The notes below the pieces were generated by a model. It did no database searches, was not told the origin of the DNA, and saw only the letters and a list, made by a program, of their open reading frames with translations. Shown piece by piece: positions 16,739-25,867 of a DNA stretch of 33,724 nt. Made by a program: the position numbers and the translations under genes. Origin of the DNA: Desulfobacteraceae bacterium (GTDB lineage Bacteria > Desulfobacterota > Desulfobacteria > Desulfobacterales > ETH-SRB1); assembly GCA_014237365.1 (NCBI GenBank), contig JABZFQ010000368.1, positions 1 through 33,724 on the forward strand, in the 5' to 3' direction. Within the stretch, counting starts at the first letter, position 1, and each line of letters starts with the position of its first letter.

Positions 16739-16751
16739 TTAAAAATATCCT

Positions 16752-16937
16752 TTAGGAACGTGGACGAAATAACTTCCCCAACTATGCATCACAGCTTCAG
16801 GCCGCCTTTGTCCGATCTCAAATTCCAAAACTATTGAAATAGCTCGCTATTCTATCAACTTTTGTGATCTGAGATCAAACAAATTCGACCCAAATCTGTG
16901 CGCCTACTTGGGGAAGTTATTTCGTCCACGTTCCTTA
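16752..16937. repeat. Family A palindromic element, copy 5 (full length, inside HEPN gene end)
   Basis: Full length with TTAGGAACGTGGACG at the left and CGTCCACGTTCCTTA at the right, in the same orientation as copy 1. It sits at the 3' end of the HEPN gene: the reading frame runs into the element and stops inside its inner arm. Confidence 0.9.
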
Positions 16938-17310
16938 TCTTCTTAAGTTCATTTTCAGTAAATTCTTTTGTGCATTTTTTTCTAAAGCTTCTTTTTTGAT
17001 CAGGGTATCGCGATTCCAAGTTGAACCTTGTGATTGTTATCAACTTTTCTGTTTGGTCATCAGTTAATTTTATATCCAGTATTTCCGCAAGTCTTTGCAG
17101 ATTGTGGATATAAGGAGCATGTTCCCCTTTTTTTAATACAAACAATCCTTTTAACAGTTTTTCAATTGCAAGATGACCGAAAAATAAGGAATAAGAGTAA
17201 TCATTTTTCTCATAAAAATGATCGGCAACGTTCAGCGCTTCTAATGCTTCTTCAAGCCAGTATTCTTTAATTTCTTGAACATTGATTTTCTTTTTTTCAT
17301 CGTTACTCAT
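16855..17310 (-). CDS. HEPN-domain protein with repeat-encoded C-terminus
   Basis: A HEPN-fold helical protein, the usual partner of MNT nucleotidyltransferases: EALEALNVADHFYEKNDYSY, then FFGHLAIEKLLKGLFV, HAPYIHNL and SRYPDQKRSF. About 125 residues are native. After LKKI, the last 26 or so residues are translated from the family A element (RNVDEITSPSRRTDLG, ending SDHKS), so the native C-terminal helix is lost. No clear RxxxxH ribonuclease motif is visible in what remains; HAPYIHNL is the nearest His-rich part. I prefer the second of two adjacent ATGs (17310) because GAGAGG is better spaced. It may be a functional truncated protein or a decaying gene. Confidence 0.75.
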   Translation of the reverse strand: MSNDEKKKINVQEIKEYWLEEALEALNVADHFYEKNDYSYSLFFGHLAIEKLLKGLFVLKKGEHAPYIHNLQRLAEILDIKLTDDQTEKLITITRFNLESRYPDQKRSFRKKCTKEFTENELKKIRNVDEITSPSRRTDLGRICLISDHKS

Positions 17311-17393
17311 CATAACCTCTCAATATCAGTATATGTTTCAAGTAAAGTTACTATTACCTAACTTGAGCAATTTTTAGCTCGCTCTGCAGTGAT

Positions 17394-17411
17394 CTCTTTA
17401 TTTATAAAGAG
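17394..17411. terminator. Hairpin after the three-Cys-motif gene
   Basis: CTCTTTA and TAAAGAG form a perfect 7-bp stem with a 4-nt loop, downstream of the operon ending at 17506 on the minus strand and before the HEPN gene. There is no U-tract, so its role as a terminator is uncertain. Confidence 0.35.
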
Positions 17412-17505
17412 TCAAACGTAGACATTGACCCGTTGCCGACCCAGAAAGAAACTTTTTGTCAAGAGTGCAGACGCGACCCATCAATCCCTTCCCAATCTGC
17501 CTCAT

Positions 17506-18225
17506 TTATGAGTAAGCATAAACAGGCATTTCATCCCATGTTTTATTTAAAAGAATCCGGCCTTTTTTCTTCTTACGCACACCGCCCCATTGTTTAAAAA
17601 AGAACGGAACATTGTATTTTACGCATTGTCTTTTTATTTCAAGTACCCATTCTTCCTTCATTGGTCTTGCTCCAGGACCGGATTCTCCGCCAACAATAAC
17701 CCAATCTATTCCTTTAAGATTAATTTTTCCAATATTCCCGATTAATGGCTCAAATGATAAAAATTTTACGTTTGCTTTTGCTTTTCGTAAATCGTCTATT
17801 CTGAATTTATAATCTCCATTTTCAACAGTTACTCCCATCCAGATATGTTTTGACCATGGGATTTCCGAATTTAGCTCAAGCATTCTCTCGGATCGTTTAG
17901 TTAATATTTGGTATAAGTGCCAGTCTGCTTTATTCATTACATCAAACAATTTAAATATAAATGCTTTAGGAACTAATTCGTGAAAAATGTCACTCATGGA
18001 ATTTACGAAGATGGTTTGAGGTTTTTTCCATTTCAATGGCAGCTCAGTTGTATGTGGGTGAGTAGTTATTTTAAAGCCGTTACGATAATTTGCTTGCCCC
18101 ATAGCTTTTAATCTTTTAGCCATTCTTTCGGCATAGCAGTTTTTACATCCTGGGCTTATTTTAGAACAGCCAGTAATGGGGTTCCAGGTAGATTCTGTCC
18201 ATTCAATAGATGATTTTTTTGACAT
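17506..18225 (-). CDS. Three-Cys-motif protein, phage Gp37/Gp68 (DUF5131) family
   Basis: A 239-residue member of the Gp37/Gp68 family. The N-terminal motif SIEWTESTWNPITGC then SPGCKNCYAERMAKR gives Cys20, Cys27 and Cys30 (C-x6-C-x2-C), reminiscent of radical SAM cluster ligation, with FLSFEPLIG and WVIVGGESGPGARPM downstream. The biochemical role is not established to my knowledge; it regularly neighbours TcmP, as here, where the genes are only 2 bases apart. The start has GAGGT eight bases upstream. It is the last gene of a four-gene minus-strand operon led by a PLD-helicase and a DNA methyltransferase. It could act in nucleic-acid modification; that is inference. Confidence 0.88.
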   Translation of the reverse strand: MSKKSSIEWTESTWNPITGCSKISPGCKNCYAERMAKRLKAMGQANYRNGFKITTHPHTTELPLKWKKPQTIFVNSMSDIFHELVPKAFIFKLFDVMNKADWHLYQILTKRSERMLELNSEIPWSKHIWMGVTVENGDYKFRIDDLRKAKANVKFLSFEPLIGNIGKINLKGIDWVIVGGESGPGARPMKEEWVLEIKRQCVKYNVPFFFKQWGGVRKKKKGRILLNKTWDEMPVYAYS

Positions 18226-18227
18226 TA

Positions 18228-19112
18228 TTACCTCTTTAAAATATCCTGTGCAATTTTTATTGCGGTTTTTGCGCCTCTTGGACTACCCGATGCAAAACAC
18301 AGCAAATATAATGGATTATTTTTTGAATTGCGGAGTAATAAAGGATTTTTAGCAACACCGGCGAATATAGATTTAAGTCTTTTTACAATAAATTTGCTTA
18401 TTTTATTAAAATCAGTGTCTTTAACTGTTTTTGTTTCACTAGCAAACAACGTTGTCTCTTGGGTTTCGCTATAAAAAGCCTCTTTCCATTCATTTGTTCC
18501 AAAAATGCTATCTAACTTTGCTTCCCACGAAGCAGGCATTTTACCGGCATCTTTTTGAAGAAGTCTATTCACACCAATACCAAAAGGGAAAAGATACCAT
18601 AAATCTATAGCTTCTGTGTTTGCAATGGCTTTGATTGTTTCCCAATTAACCTGCATTCCATAGGGATCAAGAAATAATACAGCGCGGTTATATTGCCACT
18701 TATAATTGTTACAGAGGTCTATTATCCAACTATTTGCATCTGTGTTGATTAAATCAATCTTTTTCTCTTTGTTTTTGAATTCCTCTTTTAGTTTCAGTAA
18801 TTCTGTAAAATGTTTTCTCGATTTTTCAATAAAGATATATTTGTCAAATTCCGGTTTAATCTCCAAAGCAATTCGGGCAGAGCCTTTTGAATATGTTTCA
18901 ATCTCTTTTATATCATTTTGTTGGAACATGAATATTTGGTCATCAGTTTTATTCTTTTTTTCTTCTATGTATCCAGTACCGGCAAAGGCATCAATATAAG
19001 CAAACCGAAAGTTTTGCTTATTCATAATGGTAGCATAAGCTTTCAGGTATTTTTCTACCCGTTTGAGTTTTTCTTCTGTCCAGTTACCTCCGAATCCATG
19101 TGTTTCTGTCAT
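18228..19112 (-). CDS. tcmP: Three-Cys-motif partner protein TcmP
   Basis: A 294-residue protein recognised as TcmP from its start (THGFGGNWTEEKL) and its neighbour, the three-Cys-motif protein. It reads like a class I methyltransferase fold: motif I YIDAFAGTGY with Asp41, an acid in KYIFIEKS near residue 97, INTDANSW near 123, and a motif-IV-like DPYGMQ at 149-154. In N6-adenine and related enzymes the DPPY/NPPY loop occupies this place, so a nucleic-acid methyltransferase is plausible. The start overlaps the upstream methyltransferase stop by 4 bases (ATGA), indicating coupled translation. No target is known to me. Complete length. Confidence 0.88.
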   Translation of the reverse strand: MTETHGFGGNWTEEKLKRVEKYLKAYATIMNKQNFRFAYIDAFAGTGYIEEKKNKTDDQIFMFQQNDIKEIETYSKGSARIALEIKPEFDKYIFIEKSRKHFTELLKLKEEFKNKEKKIDLINTDANSWIIDLCNNYKWQYNRAVLFLDPYGMQVNWETIKAIANTEAIDLWYLFPFGIGVNRLLQKDAGKMPASWEAKLDSIFGTNEWKEAFYSETQETTLFASETKTVKDTDFNKISKFIVKRLKSIFAGVAKNPLLLRNSKNNPLYLLCFASGSPRGAKTAIKIAQDILKR

Positions 19113-22100
19113 TTGGATTTTTCGCCCTCCACAATTTTGATTTCTTCCGGGGTTAGGTCATAGAGTTTATAGATAAGTTGATCAATTTCGGTTTCTATGG
19201 CTGAAACGTTAGCTTTCGGATTTTCCTTCTTCATCGCCAATATTTTCTCCACCCGCTCTTCAATATCGAACCGGTCTTTTGTAGTGGGCGGCAATTTTAC
19301 GGGTATCAGAGCCAAGGGCTTGTTGAAGTATTCTCGTGCATCGCCTTTTGGTTTGCCAATAAATCCGTAAAACCAATCCAAAAGAGTCGAGTTCAATAAA
19401 GCGAGTACGTATTTGCAGGAGAATCTCTTGTCGGTTATGACTATAGCCCTAATATCACCCCCGTCGTTGAAGTATTGTTCATTATCATAGGCAAAACGAT
19501 TGGATGGCGCTCTGTAAGGGACAACTATCTTTTCCGACGCGTCAAAGATGTGTTTTTTCCGCGGCCTTTCAAACCTGTACCAAGGATATAGTCCTTTCTT
19601 AACTTCATTACGGGCAGAAAGCTCGCTCTCATGCAATATCAGGTAGGCATGCGCATTTGGAAATTGTTCGATCTGTATTTCATTATTGGTGTAGATCAAC
19701 CAGCTTTGTCTGTTATGTAAAAAATAACGCTCAATATCACTGTTTTTTAAATTACGTCGCAAAAGAGGTCTTTCAATTTTTAATTTCTCGGCGACTTCAC
19801 CTTGGAGAGTAAACACCGTGTTCCGTCCTGACGTAGATCCCTTCTCTATCTCCGCTATATTTCTGAGCAACAGCGCCCTTTTATGCAACTTTTCGATCAA
19901 AGCATTATCATTGTCACCAGCAATTAACCATTTCTCGTTAAGCTGCGTTCTTTGAATTGATACATGTCGCAAGACAGCTTCAAGCATGGCACTAGAATCA
20001 GTATGATCGTTACCGCTCTCGTAAAAGTGCACTGTGTCGTTGGTCGGGCGAGCCTGTAGGAATGTTATGCAAGTATGAACGCTGGCTTCTGAAAAAACTT
20101 GGTGCTCTTTGAAATTAAGAACTTTCGAGACATGCGGAACAAGCTCCACCCGAAGTTTTTGAGCATACTCATTACCGAGGTAATAGTTTGATGTAATTAG
20201 AGCAGATATTCCATTCGACGAAAGTTGCTTAAGACTCAGATAGATGAAGTAATAAACAATGTCATTATATCCTGTGTGAATTTTCTTGTATTTCTTTTTT
20301 AGATAGCCAACAATTTCCTTATCCACATTGCTGAGATTAAAATACGGCGGATTACCGATGACAACATCAAATCCGCCTTTCTTGTGAAAAACTTCAGAAA
20401 AATAAACCTCAAAATCAAACTCTGTATGTCCGTTCGTAATCGCACGAATTAGTTCATCAATCTGCTTCTTATATTCCTGTTTTTTGGTGGGGTTGGTTTC
20501 ATTGAAAAATAGTGGTTTCAGTTTTTCCAGTTCATTGAAGAGATTAAAGTTAAACAGATTTTTTTCAACTCCAAGCAGAGAATTCCCGCATACGATTTTA
20601 TAGTCCAGATTCGGCAGGGGCTTGATATTCTTGATATCATCCTCATCCACTACAAGCGAAAGCCACAACCGCAGTTTGGCAATTTCTACCGCGCCCGGGT
20701 CAATGTCCACACCGTAAAGGGAGTGTTCAATGCAGCGGCGTTTGAAGTCATAGGTTTTTCTATTTTTATCATTTAGAAAAACGGACAGCACATTTCTGGC
20801 TTTTACAATCTCGCTCATCATGCCTACAGGGAAGGCGCCGGAACCAACTGCCGGGTCGCATACCGTGATTTCCGCAAGTTTATCATCAATCAGTTTTGCG
20901 TTTTTTCTGATGCTGTCAGGCAGTATCGATTTTATACTGGTAGTCTTTTGCTCCCCTTTTTTAATCTTTTGTTCTTTTTCTAAAAAAATTGCTTCGTTTT
21001 CGCTGAACTGTTCGCCGGTGTGTATCAGCTTTTCAATATCTTTTTTAGGAATAATAGGCTTATATGAATCCAAAGTAAGAGTTTGTTGCACAGGACTTTG
21101 AGGCCCAAATATTTTCTTTTGAACAGCCGGTTTTGTAATGATTGATTCTTTATGAGTGTTAACTGCTGTATCAAGATAATTAATCAAACTCTGCTGACAC
21201 ATGTAGTGAACAATTTCGCGAGGGGTGTAATAGACACCGAACTTTTTGTTGAATTTGTTTTCTTCTCCTTTTTTGCCGCTTTTTAATGCTTTTTTAAATT
21301 CAGCATAATTATCCGGGCGGATAGCATTAAATTTTTCATAGGATTTTCCCAAAAGCTCCGGGTCGATGGCCACTTCCTTTTCAAGCGGCTCATCTTCTTT
21401 AACGGTAAAATTGTAGCGGTCAAACACATCCAGTATGCCTGTTCCTTTATCACCTTCTTTGGTTTTTACATTATTGGAAAAGAGCTTGTCAGGAATAATT
21501 ATATCAATATGCACCCAGTCGTAATTGCCGATGGGATCAAAAAGACCGCCGTTCAGGAAAGGTATTTTGCAGTTAAAACGGCTGTAGTAACCATCGTCAT
21601 GGCTCCGGTCATTACGTAAGGCGTCATAAAAGAGCGGCTCCAGAATATCATTGAAGAAATTGTTATAATCTCCATGTGTTTTCCCAAACAGTTCCCGTAA
21701 AAAATGCTTTGAGCCTGTACCCCAGTCATCATCGCGGCCCACGCCGAACCAGCCTTTTTTCTGCAAAAAATAGAGGAATATAATCTGGCCCAGTAGTTTT
21801 TTGGCAAAATTTACAGTATCAACACCTTTGGCTTCAAATTCATTCCTCAGGCTGGAAGGCTGAGTTACTATCTTATCCAGCTCTTCTTTGGTGTGCAGGA
21901 AAAGCTCGCGGTATTTGAGGAAAAATTCTTTGGTGACGGTTTCAATGTCAAAGGCTTGTTCAATTTCTTTCAGGGTCGGGTCATGTTTGTCATTTGCCAG
22001 GATACTGACAAGCTGGCTTTGTGCGGTGTGGCTTTTTTCATTGGTGCCTACAAGGAACGACCAGCGCCGGGCAGGGGTAAATTCTTTTTTGACCTTCACT

Positions 22101-22519
22101 TTTTCGCCGGAGGTATCCAGCCGGTAATCCATTTTAACAATGGAAAATCTCCAGTCTTCGCTATCAGGCGAGACAAAAGCGGCCAGTGCAGCATCTTTTA
22201 AAATGTCACCACGACTTCCGTTTAGATACCAGGCTATAAAATTCCTCTGCATTGTGCGGGCGCGTTCAAGAGAAGTCTCTTTTTTAAGCTGGACAATCAA
22301 AAGATCAATTCTGTTTCCTTCTCTATCTTCGTATTTTCCTATGCGTTCAAGAGTGCGAATATATGGTTTGTAGGCATCCGGAATAAAATTGCCACGGTAG
22401 ATAAACGGCGCAGCCTCAATATGATCAAGCATATTGCTGACAAGACAAGCAAATTTCCTTTTATCAAAAGGATTTTCTAAAGTATCTCGAATCAAGCTGA
22501 TTGCGGATATTTTATCCAA
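19109..22519 (-). CDS. Eco57I-like N6-adenine DNA methyltransferase (type IIG/PglX-like)
   Basis: A 1136-residue protein. The SAM-binding motif I is VCDPAVGSGAFPVG (555-563 core) and the catalytic motif IV is IGNPPY (723-726), the arrangement of N6-adenine methyltransferases. The region KFGVYYTPREIVHYM before motif I is typical of the Eco57I group. After about residue 880 a TaqI-like target-recognition domain is suggested by LLRRNLKNSDIERYF and VPYRAPSNRF. The N-terminus has a degenerate PD-(D/E)xK-like stretch, IDLLIVQLKKE, with Gln77 where a catalytic acid is expected, so cleavage by this subunit alone is doubtful. It overlaps the helicase gene by 8 bases and tcmP by 4. It probably marks self DNA in a restriction or defence system with the adjacent helicase. 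Confidence 0.88.
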   Translation of the reverse strand: MDKISAISLIRDTLENPFDKRKFACLVSNMLDHIEAAPFIYRGNFIPDAYKPYIRTLERIGKYEDREGNRIDLLIVQLKKETSLERARTMQRNFIAWYLNGSRGDILKDAALAAFVSPDSEDWRFSIVKMDYRLDTSGEKVKVKKEFTPARRWSFLVGTNEKSHTAQSQLVSILANDKHDPTLKEIEQAFDIETVTKEFFLKYRELFLHTKEELDKIVTQPSSLRNEFEAKGVDTVNFAKKLLGQIIFLYFLQKKGWFGVGRDDDWGTGSKHFLRELFGKTHGDYNNFFNDILEPLFYDALRNDRSHDDGYYSRFNCKIPFLNGGLFDPIGNYDWVHIDIIIPDKLFSNNVKTKEGDKGTGILDVFDRYNFTVKEDEPLEKEVAIDPELLGKSYEKFNAIRPDNYAEFKKALKSGKKGEENKFNKKFGVYYTPREIVHYMCQQSLINYLDTAVNTHKESIITKPAVQKKIFGPQSPVQQTLTLDSYKPIIPKKDIEKLIHTGEQFSENEAIFLEKEQKIKKGEQKTTSIKSILPDSIRKNAKLIDDKLAEITVCDPAVGSGAFPVGMMSEIVKARNVLSVFLNDKNRKTYDFKRRCIEHSLYGVDIDPGAVEIAKLRLWLSLVVDEDDIKNIKPLPNLDYKIVCGNSLLGVEKNLFNFNLFNELEKLKPLFFNETNPTKKQEYKKQIDELIRAITNGHTEFDFEVYFSEVFHKKGGFDVVIGNPPYFNLSNVDKEIVGYLKKKYKKIHTGYNDIVYYFIYLSLKQLSSNGISALITSNYYLGNEYAQKLRVELVPHVSKVLNFKEHQVFSEASVHTCITFLQARPTNDTVHFYESGNDHTDSSAMLEAVLRHVSIQRTQLNEKWLIAGDNDNALIEKLHKRALLLRNIAEIEKGSTSGRNTVFTLQGEVAEKLKIERPLLRRNLKNSDIERYFLHNRQSWLIYTNNEIQIEQFPNAHAYLILHESELSARNEVKKGLYPWYRFERPRKKHIFDASEKIVVPYRAPSNRFAYDNEQYFNDGGDIRAIVITDKRFSCKYVLALLNSTLLDWFYGFIGKPKGDAREYFNKPLALIPVKLPPTTKDRFDIEERVEKILAMKKENPKANVSAIETEIDQLIYKLYDLTPEEIKIVEGEKSK

Positions 22520-25500
22520 GTTCGTCCCCTCCGGTTAAAAATTCAGACAATATGACTTCCCTTTTTGATGATATAATTAGCTGGTCCGGTCTTTCCACGC
22601 TCAGGATATTATAGGGGATATTTTTCTTCAGTATCGCAAGAACTTTAAGCGGATTGATTTCTTTTTCGATCTTTTTCTTGATTCCTTTAGTGGTATTCTT
22701 TGGAATCACGCCGTATTCGTATCCTTTCAGAACCAGTCTGACGTAGTCCTCATCATCATCTGTAAAGCCCTGGTATCTTCTAAATTCATTCGCCTTTAAA
22801 CGCATGATTACATAACGTTCATTGGAAAGTCCGCCCTTGCCACCTGATCTTCCGGTCTCCATCACATCACCTGATGTTATTAAATAAAACCGTGTCTTGT
22901 TTCTGTCCAGCATCGTATAGTATTGTTTTGGAATTTTCCGTCGTGGTGTGTCGGGCTCACATTTAAAAATATCCGCAGCCTCAAAAAACGTAAGCTCTCT
23001 GGAACTTTTGCCGCCGGAAATAAAAAATTTTTTCAACTTGCCCTTTCTAAAAAATGTAAGCAACAGATCGGATTCTGCATCATTGTCTCTGGCAGAGCGA
23101 GCCTTTTTAGGGAGCAATTTGATCTTTTGAAAAAGTTCGGGTTGGCCGTCTCTGATATCCCGGATGAACTTGAGATATTCCAGCTCAGAATGCTTTTCCT
23201 CATCATCGCCCTGATACGTTTTTTTGCTTGTGAGTCGCTTATATAAGCTATCACCAAAAAGTTCATGAGATGATACAATCTCTTCTTCTGTAAGATATCT
23301 TGCATCTTCGCCCAGCGTGTCGTGAAACGCCTGGATCTTGGCTTTGATGTTATCTTCAAGACCAATATGCCTGTCCGACTGCTCCGTCGGAAAAAAGTTA
23401 AATACATAGATGCTTTTGTGTTCAGTGCCGACGCGGTTCACCCGCCCTACCCTTTGAAGCACTTTTGTCGGATTCCACGGCAGATCGTAATTGATGATAA
23501 TATTGGAACGGTGCAGGTTGATGCCTTCCGCGAGTATATCCGTGCTGATCAGGATGCGCAGTTCATCATTCCGGATTTTGCATGTTGGGTCGTAATTTCC
23601 CTTTATCAAATCCCTTGCAACAGAGACAGGCTTTCTGCCATCAGATAACAGACCTCCATTGCTGGAATAGAACAAGACTTTATCCGAAAAATGTCTGTTC
23701 AGATTTTCAAACAAATAATCGCCTGTTTCCTTTGATTCCGTGAAGATAATGATCTTTTTGTCTTTGAGTTCTTTATCGGTTTTCAGGTCATGAATAAATG
23801 TTGTTAGCTTAGGATCTGAATCTACCACTGCCCATAGATCCCGAATGGCTTGAAGTGATTTAAGATCTGCATTCAGATATTCTATTAATTCCGGCTTAAA
23901 TTCATCGGTATTATATCTTTCAAGCTTTTCCTGCTCTATGAGCTGAAGTATTTTTTCTTCATTGTCTTCATCCAGGAGATCATAAACATCCACTTTTTTG
24001 CTGATAAGGATCGTTCCCTTATTGAACATATCAATGAAATTAACATAGGATTCAACAAAGCGTTCCAATGTCTTGCGGAAGGCATAGAAGCTGCTTTCAA
24101 GGCGTTTAACTATAATGACCTTCATAAAACCGCCGACATTTCGCTGGCTTTGCTTTTCAAATTCAGGAAGTTCCTTTTTCAGGTAGAGAAGAGGCGTGTA
24201 GCGTGCGTATTTAATTTTTTTCAGCAAATCTATGGTTTGACCAAAAATAGCGCTTATATGTTCATCAAACTGGTAAATGAATCTCCTCGGATCTTCGATT
24301 TCAGGAAAAAACAGACCCTGTTCATCAATATCATTGCCAAAATATTTGGTAACCTCGGCTCGTGTTCGTCTAACCATGATGTATTTAAGTATATTCTCAC
24401 GGATCTCCTTTGATCCTTCCTGTATGATTCCCATATATGCCGAATCGGATTTATTAATGCCTTTGAGTTTATGCTCTAATCTTTTAAAAAACTTTTCAAG
24501 GTTCGGCACTCCGGGGATGGTGGATTTCTTGGGAATTTGAAAAAGTTTCAACTGGCTGAGAATATCATCAAAAGTATTATTTAGCGGTGTGGCTGAAACC
24601 AGTATAACCTTTTTGCCAAAACAGATCTGATGTATGCTTTCAAAACTTTGCGTGTATTCATTCCTGAAACGGTGGGCTTCATCTATGAAGATATAGTCAT
24701 ATTTATCCGCCCCATCTTTTATTACTTGATCAAGTTTTCCAAGGGATTCTAACCTGAATTTTTGAATCCCAAATTCAAAAAATGTTTCTTCCCAGTAATC
24801 CTTCAGGACGGGCGGGCAGATTATCAGTTTACTGCCGGGCAATTGTTGAGCCAAAAGCGCAGAGATATAAGTTTTACCCAAACCCACAACATCGGCCAGA
24901 AATACACCGTTGTAAGCATCCAGGATTTTCCTGGCGGAGACGACCGCCTGCTTTTGATACTTCAGCTCCATAAAGCCTTCTGGAAGGTATAGATCAATTT
25001 CCTCATCAAGATTGATGTCTTCCTTCAGGTATTCATAGATCATTTTAAGATAGAGGTGATAGGGTGTGATAGTGTCATTGAGCCAGGTTTTATTCTGGAT
25101 AGTTTCGACGTATTCCTGCGAGATGTTTACACCGTCTTTCCATAGCGTTTCAAATTGGTTTAATGCAAAATCAACATCAACCTTGTTCTTTAATTCGACG
25201 TTGAATTCCCTATTAGCGACAAGTCCGCTTTCGGAAAAATTGCTGGAACCTGTGATTACCCTGCCAAAATCCAATTCTCCTTCTTTGAAACGGCTGATAT
25301 AAACCTTGGCGTGGATGTTTTCACTGGGATAAGCGCGAAGCTCCATCTTTTTTCCATTGCCGCCGTTGGCTATGTCTTGTTCTTTGTTTAGACAGTCAGC
25401 GGCAAGAAATTCTATAAATTTTCTAATGCCGATTTCGGTTTTATAGGAGTCCTCAGATCCATCCATCTCGGATGCTGTATGGTCACTGAATATATGTTTT

Positions 25501-25763
25501 GTTCTGCTGTGGGATTCAAAATCAAATTCTCCCCTGGATCGCACTGATTCAATAATGTCATATGCTTTCCGATCAATATTCAACCCGACTAAAATTCTGA
25601 TTTTGTCAATGGATTCGAAAGATTCGCATAATTGATGAAAGCCGCTGGTACGGAAATATCCGACCAATACATCAAAGTATTGAACATGCTCCAGGGTCTT
25701 TTTGAATCGATCAAGCAATGCATAGCCTGGTTCATTTGTAAAAAAGGTTGTATCGGTAATCAT
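22512..25763 (-). CDS. PLD-nuclease-like plus SNF2/DEAH helicase fusion
   Basis: A 1083-residue fusion, first gene of the operon. The N-terminal phospholipase-D-like domain shows HAKVYI (His151, Lys153) and GSSNFSESGL (172 on); the Asp of a full HxK(x)4D is not obvious. A superfamily 2 helicase follows: Walker A ADVVGLGKT (to 298), DEAH at 361-364, SATPLNN from 390, and C-terminal motifs STDILAEGINL and LQRVGRVNRVG (770-777 core). It probably translocates on DNA and may cleave it. I choose ATG at 25763, which has ACAGGAAA about 8 bases upstream; a longer in-frame reading from 25889 begins inside family A copy 6. The domain set recalls DISARM (PLD, SNF2 and methylase as separate genes), but no DUF1998 gene is present. 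Confidence 0.87.
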   Translation of the reverse strand: MITDTTFFTNEPGYALLDRFKKTLEHVQYFDVLVGYFRTSGFHQLCESFESIDKIRILVGLNIDRKAYDIIESVRSRGEFDFESHSRTKHIFSDHTASEMDGSEDSYKTEIGIRKFIEFLAADCLNKEQDIANGGNGKKMELRAYPSENIHAKVYISRFKEGELDFGRVITGSSNFSESGLVANREFNVELKNKVDVDFALNQFETLWKDGVNISQEYVETIQNKTWLNDTITPYHLYLKMIYEYLKEDINLDEEIDLYLPEGFMELKYQKQAVVSARKILDAYNGVFLADVVGLGKTYISALLAQQLPGSKLIICPPVLKDYWEETFFEFGIQKFRLESLGKLDQVIKDGADKYDYIFIDEAHRFRNEYTQSFESIHQICFGKKVILVSATPLNNTFDDILSQLKLFQIPKKSTIPGVPNLEKFFKRLEHKLKGINKSDSAYMGIIQEGSKEIRENILKYIMVRRTRAEVTKYFGNDIDEQGLFFPEIEDPRRFIYQFDEHISAIFGQTIDLLKKIKYARYTPLLYLKKELPEFEKQSQRNVGGFMKVIIVKRLESSFYAFRKTLERFVESYVNFIDMFNKGTILISKKVDVYDLLDEDNEEKILQLIEQEKLERYNTDEFKPELIEYLNADLKSLQAIRDLWAVVDSDPKLTTFIHDLKTDKELKDKKIIIFTESKETGDYLFENLNRHFSDKVLFYSSNGGLLSDGRKPVSVARDLIKGNYDPTCKIRNDELRILISTDILAEGINLHRSNIIINYDLPWNPTKVLQRVGRVNRVGTEHKSIYVFNFFPTEQSDRHIGLEDNIKAKIQAFHDTLGEDARYLTEEEIVSSHELFGDSLYKRLTSKKTYQGDDEEKHSELEYLKFIRDIRDGQPELFQKIKLLPKKARSARDNDAESDLLLTFFRKGKLKKFFISGGKSSRELTFFEAADIFKCEPDTPRRKIPKQYYTMLDRNKTRFYLITSGDVMETGRSGGKGGLSNERYVIMRLKANEFRRYQGFTDDDEDYVRLVLKGYEYGVIPKNTTKGIKKKIEKEINPLKVLAILKKNIPYNILSVERPDQLIISSKREVILSEFLTGGDELG

Positions 25764-25867
25764 CTGACAGTTTCCTGTTATATTAAGTAGTGCGTGACCG
25801 AAAACTCCGAAATATGGTTTTTCAATTTTGTTTAGAGATTTCCAACTCTCTGAGATTTCTTTCTTTT

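Noticed and set aside
16252-25763. Classical DISARM or BREX locus
   Set aside because: The helicase, PLD and methylase parts fit loosely, but there is no DUF1998 protein (DrmB), no PglZ, BrxC or Lon-like gene.
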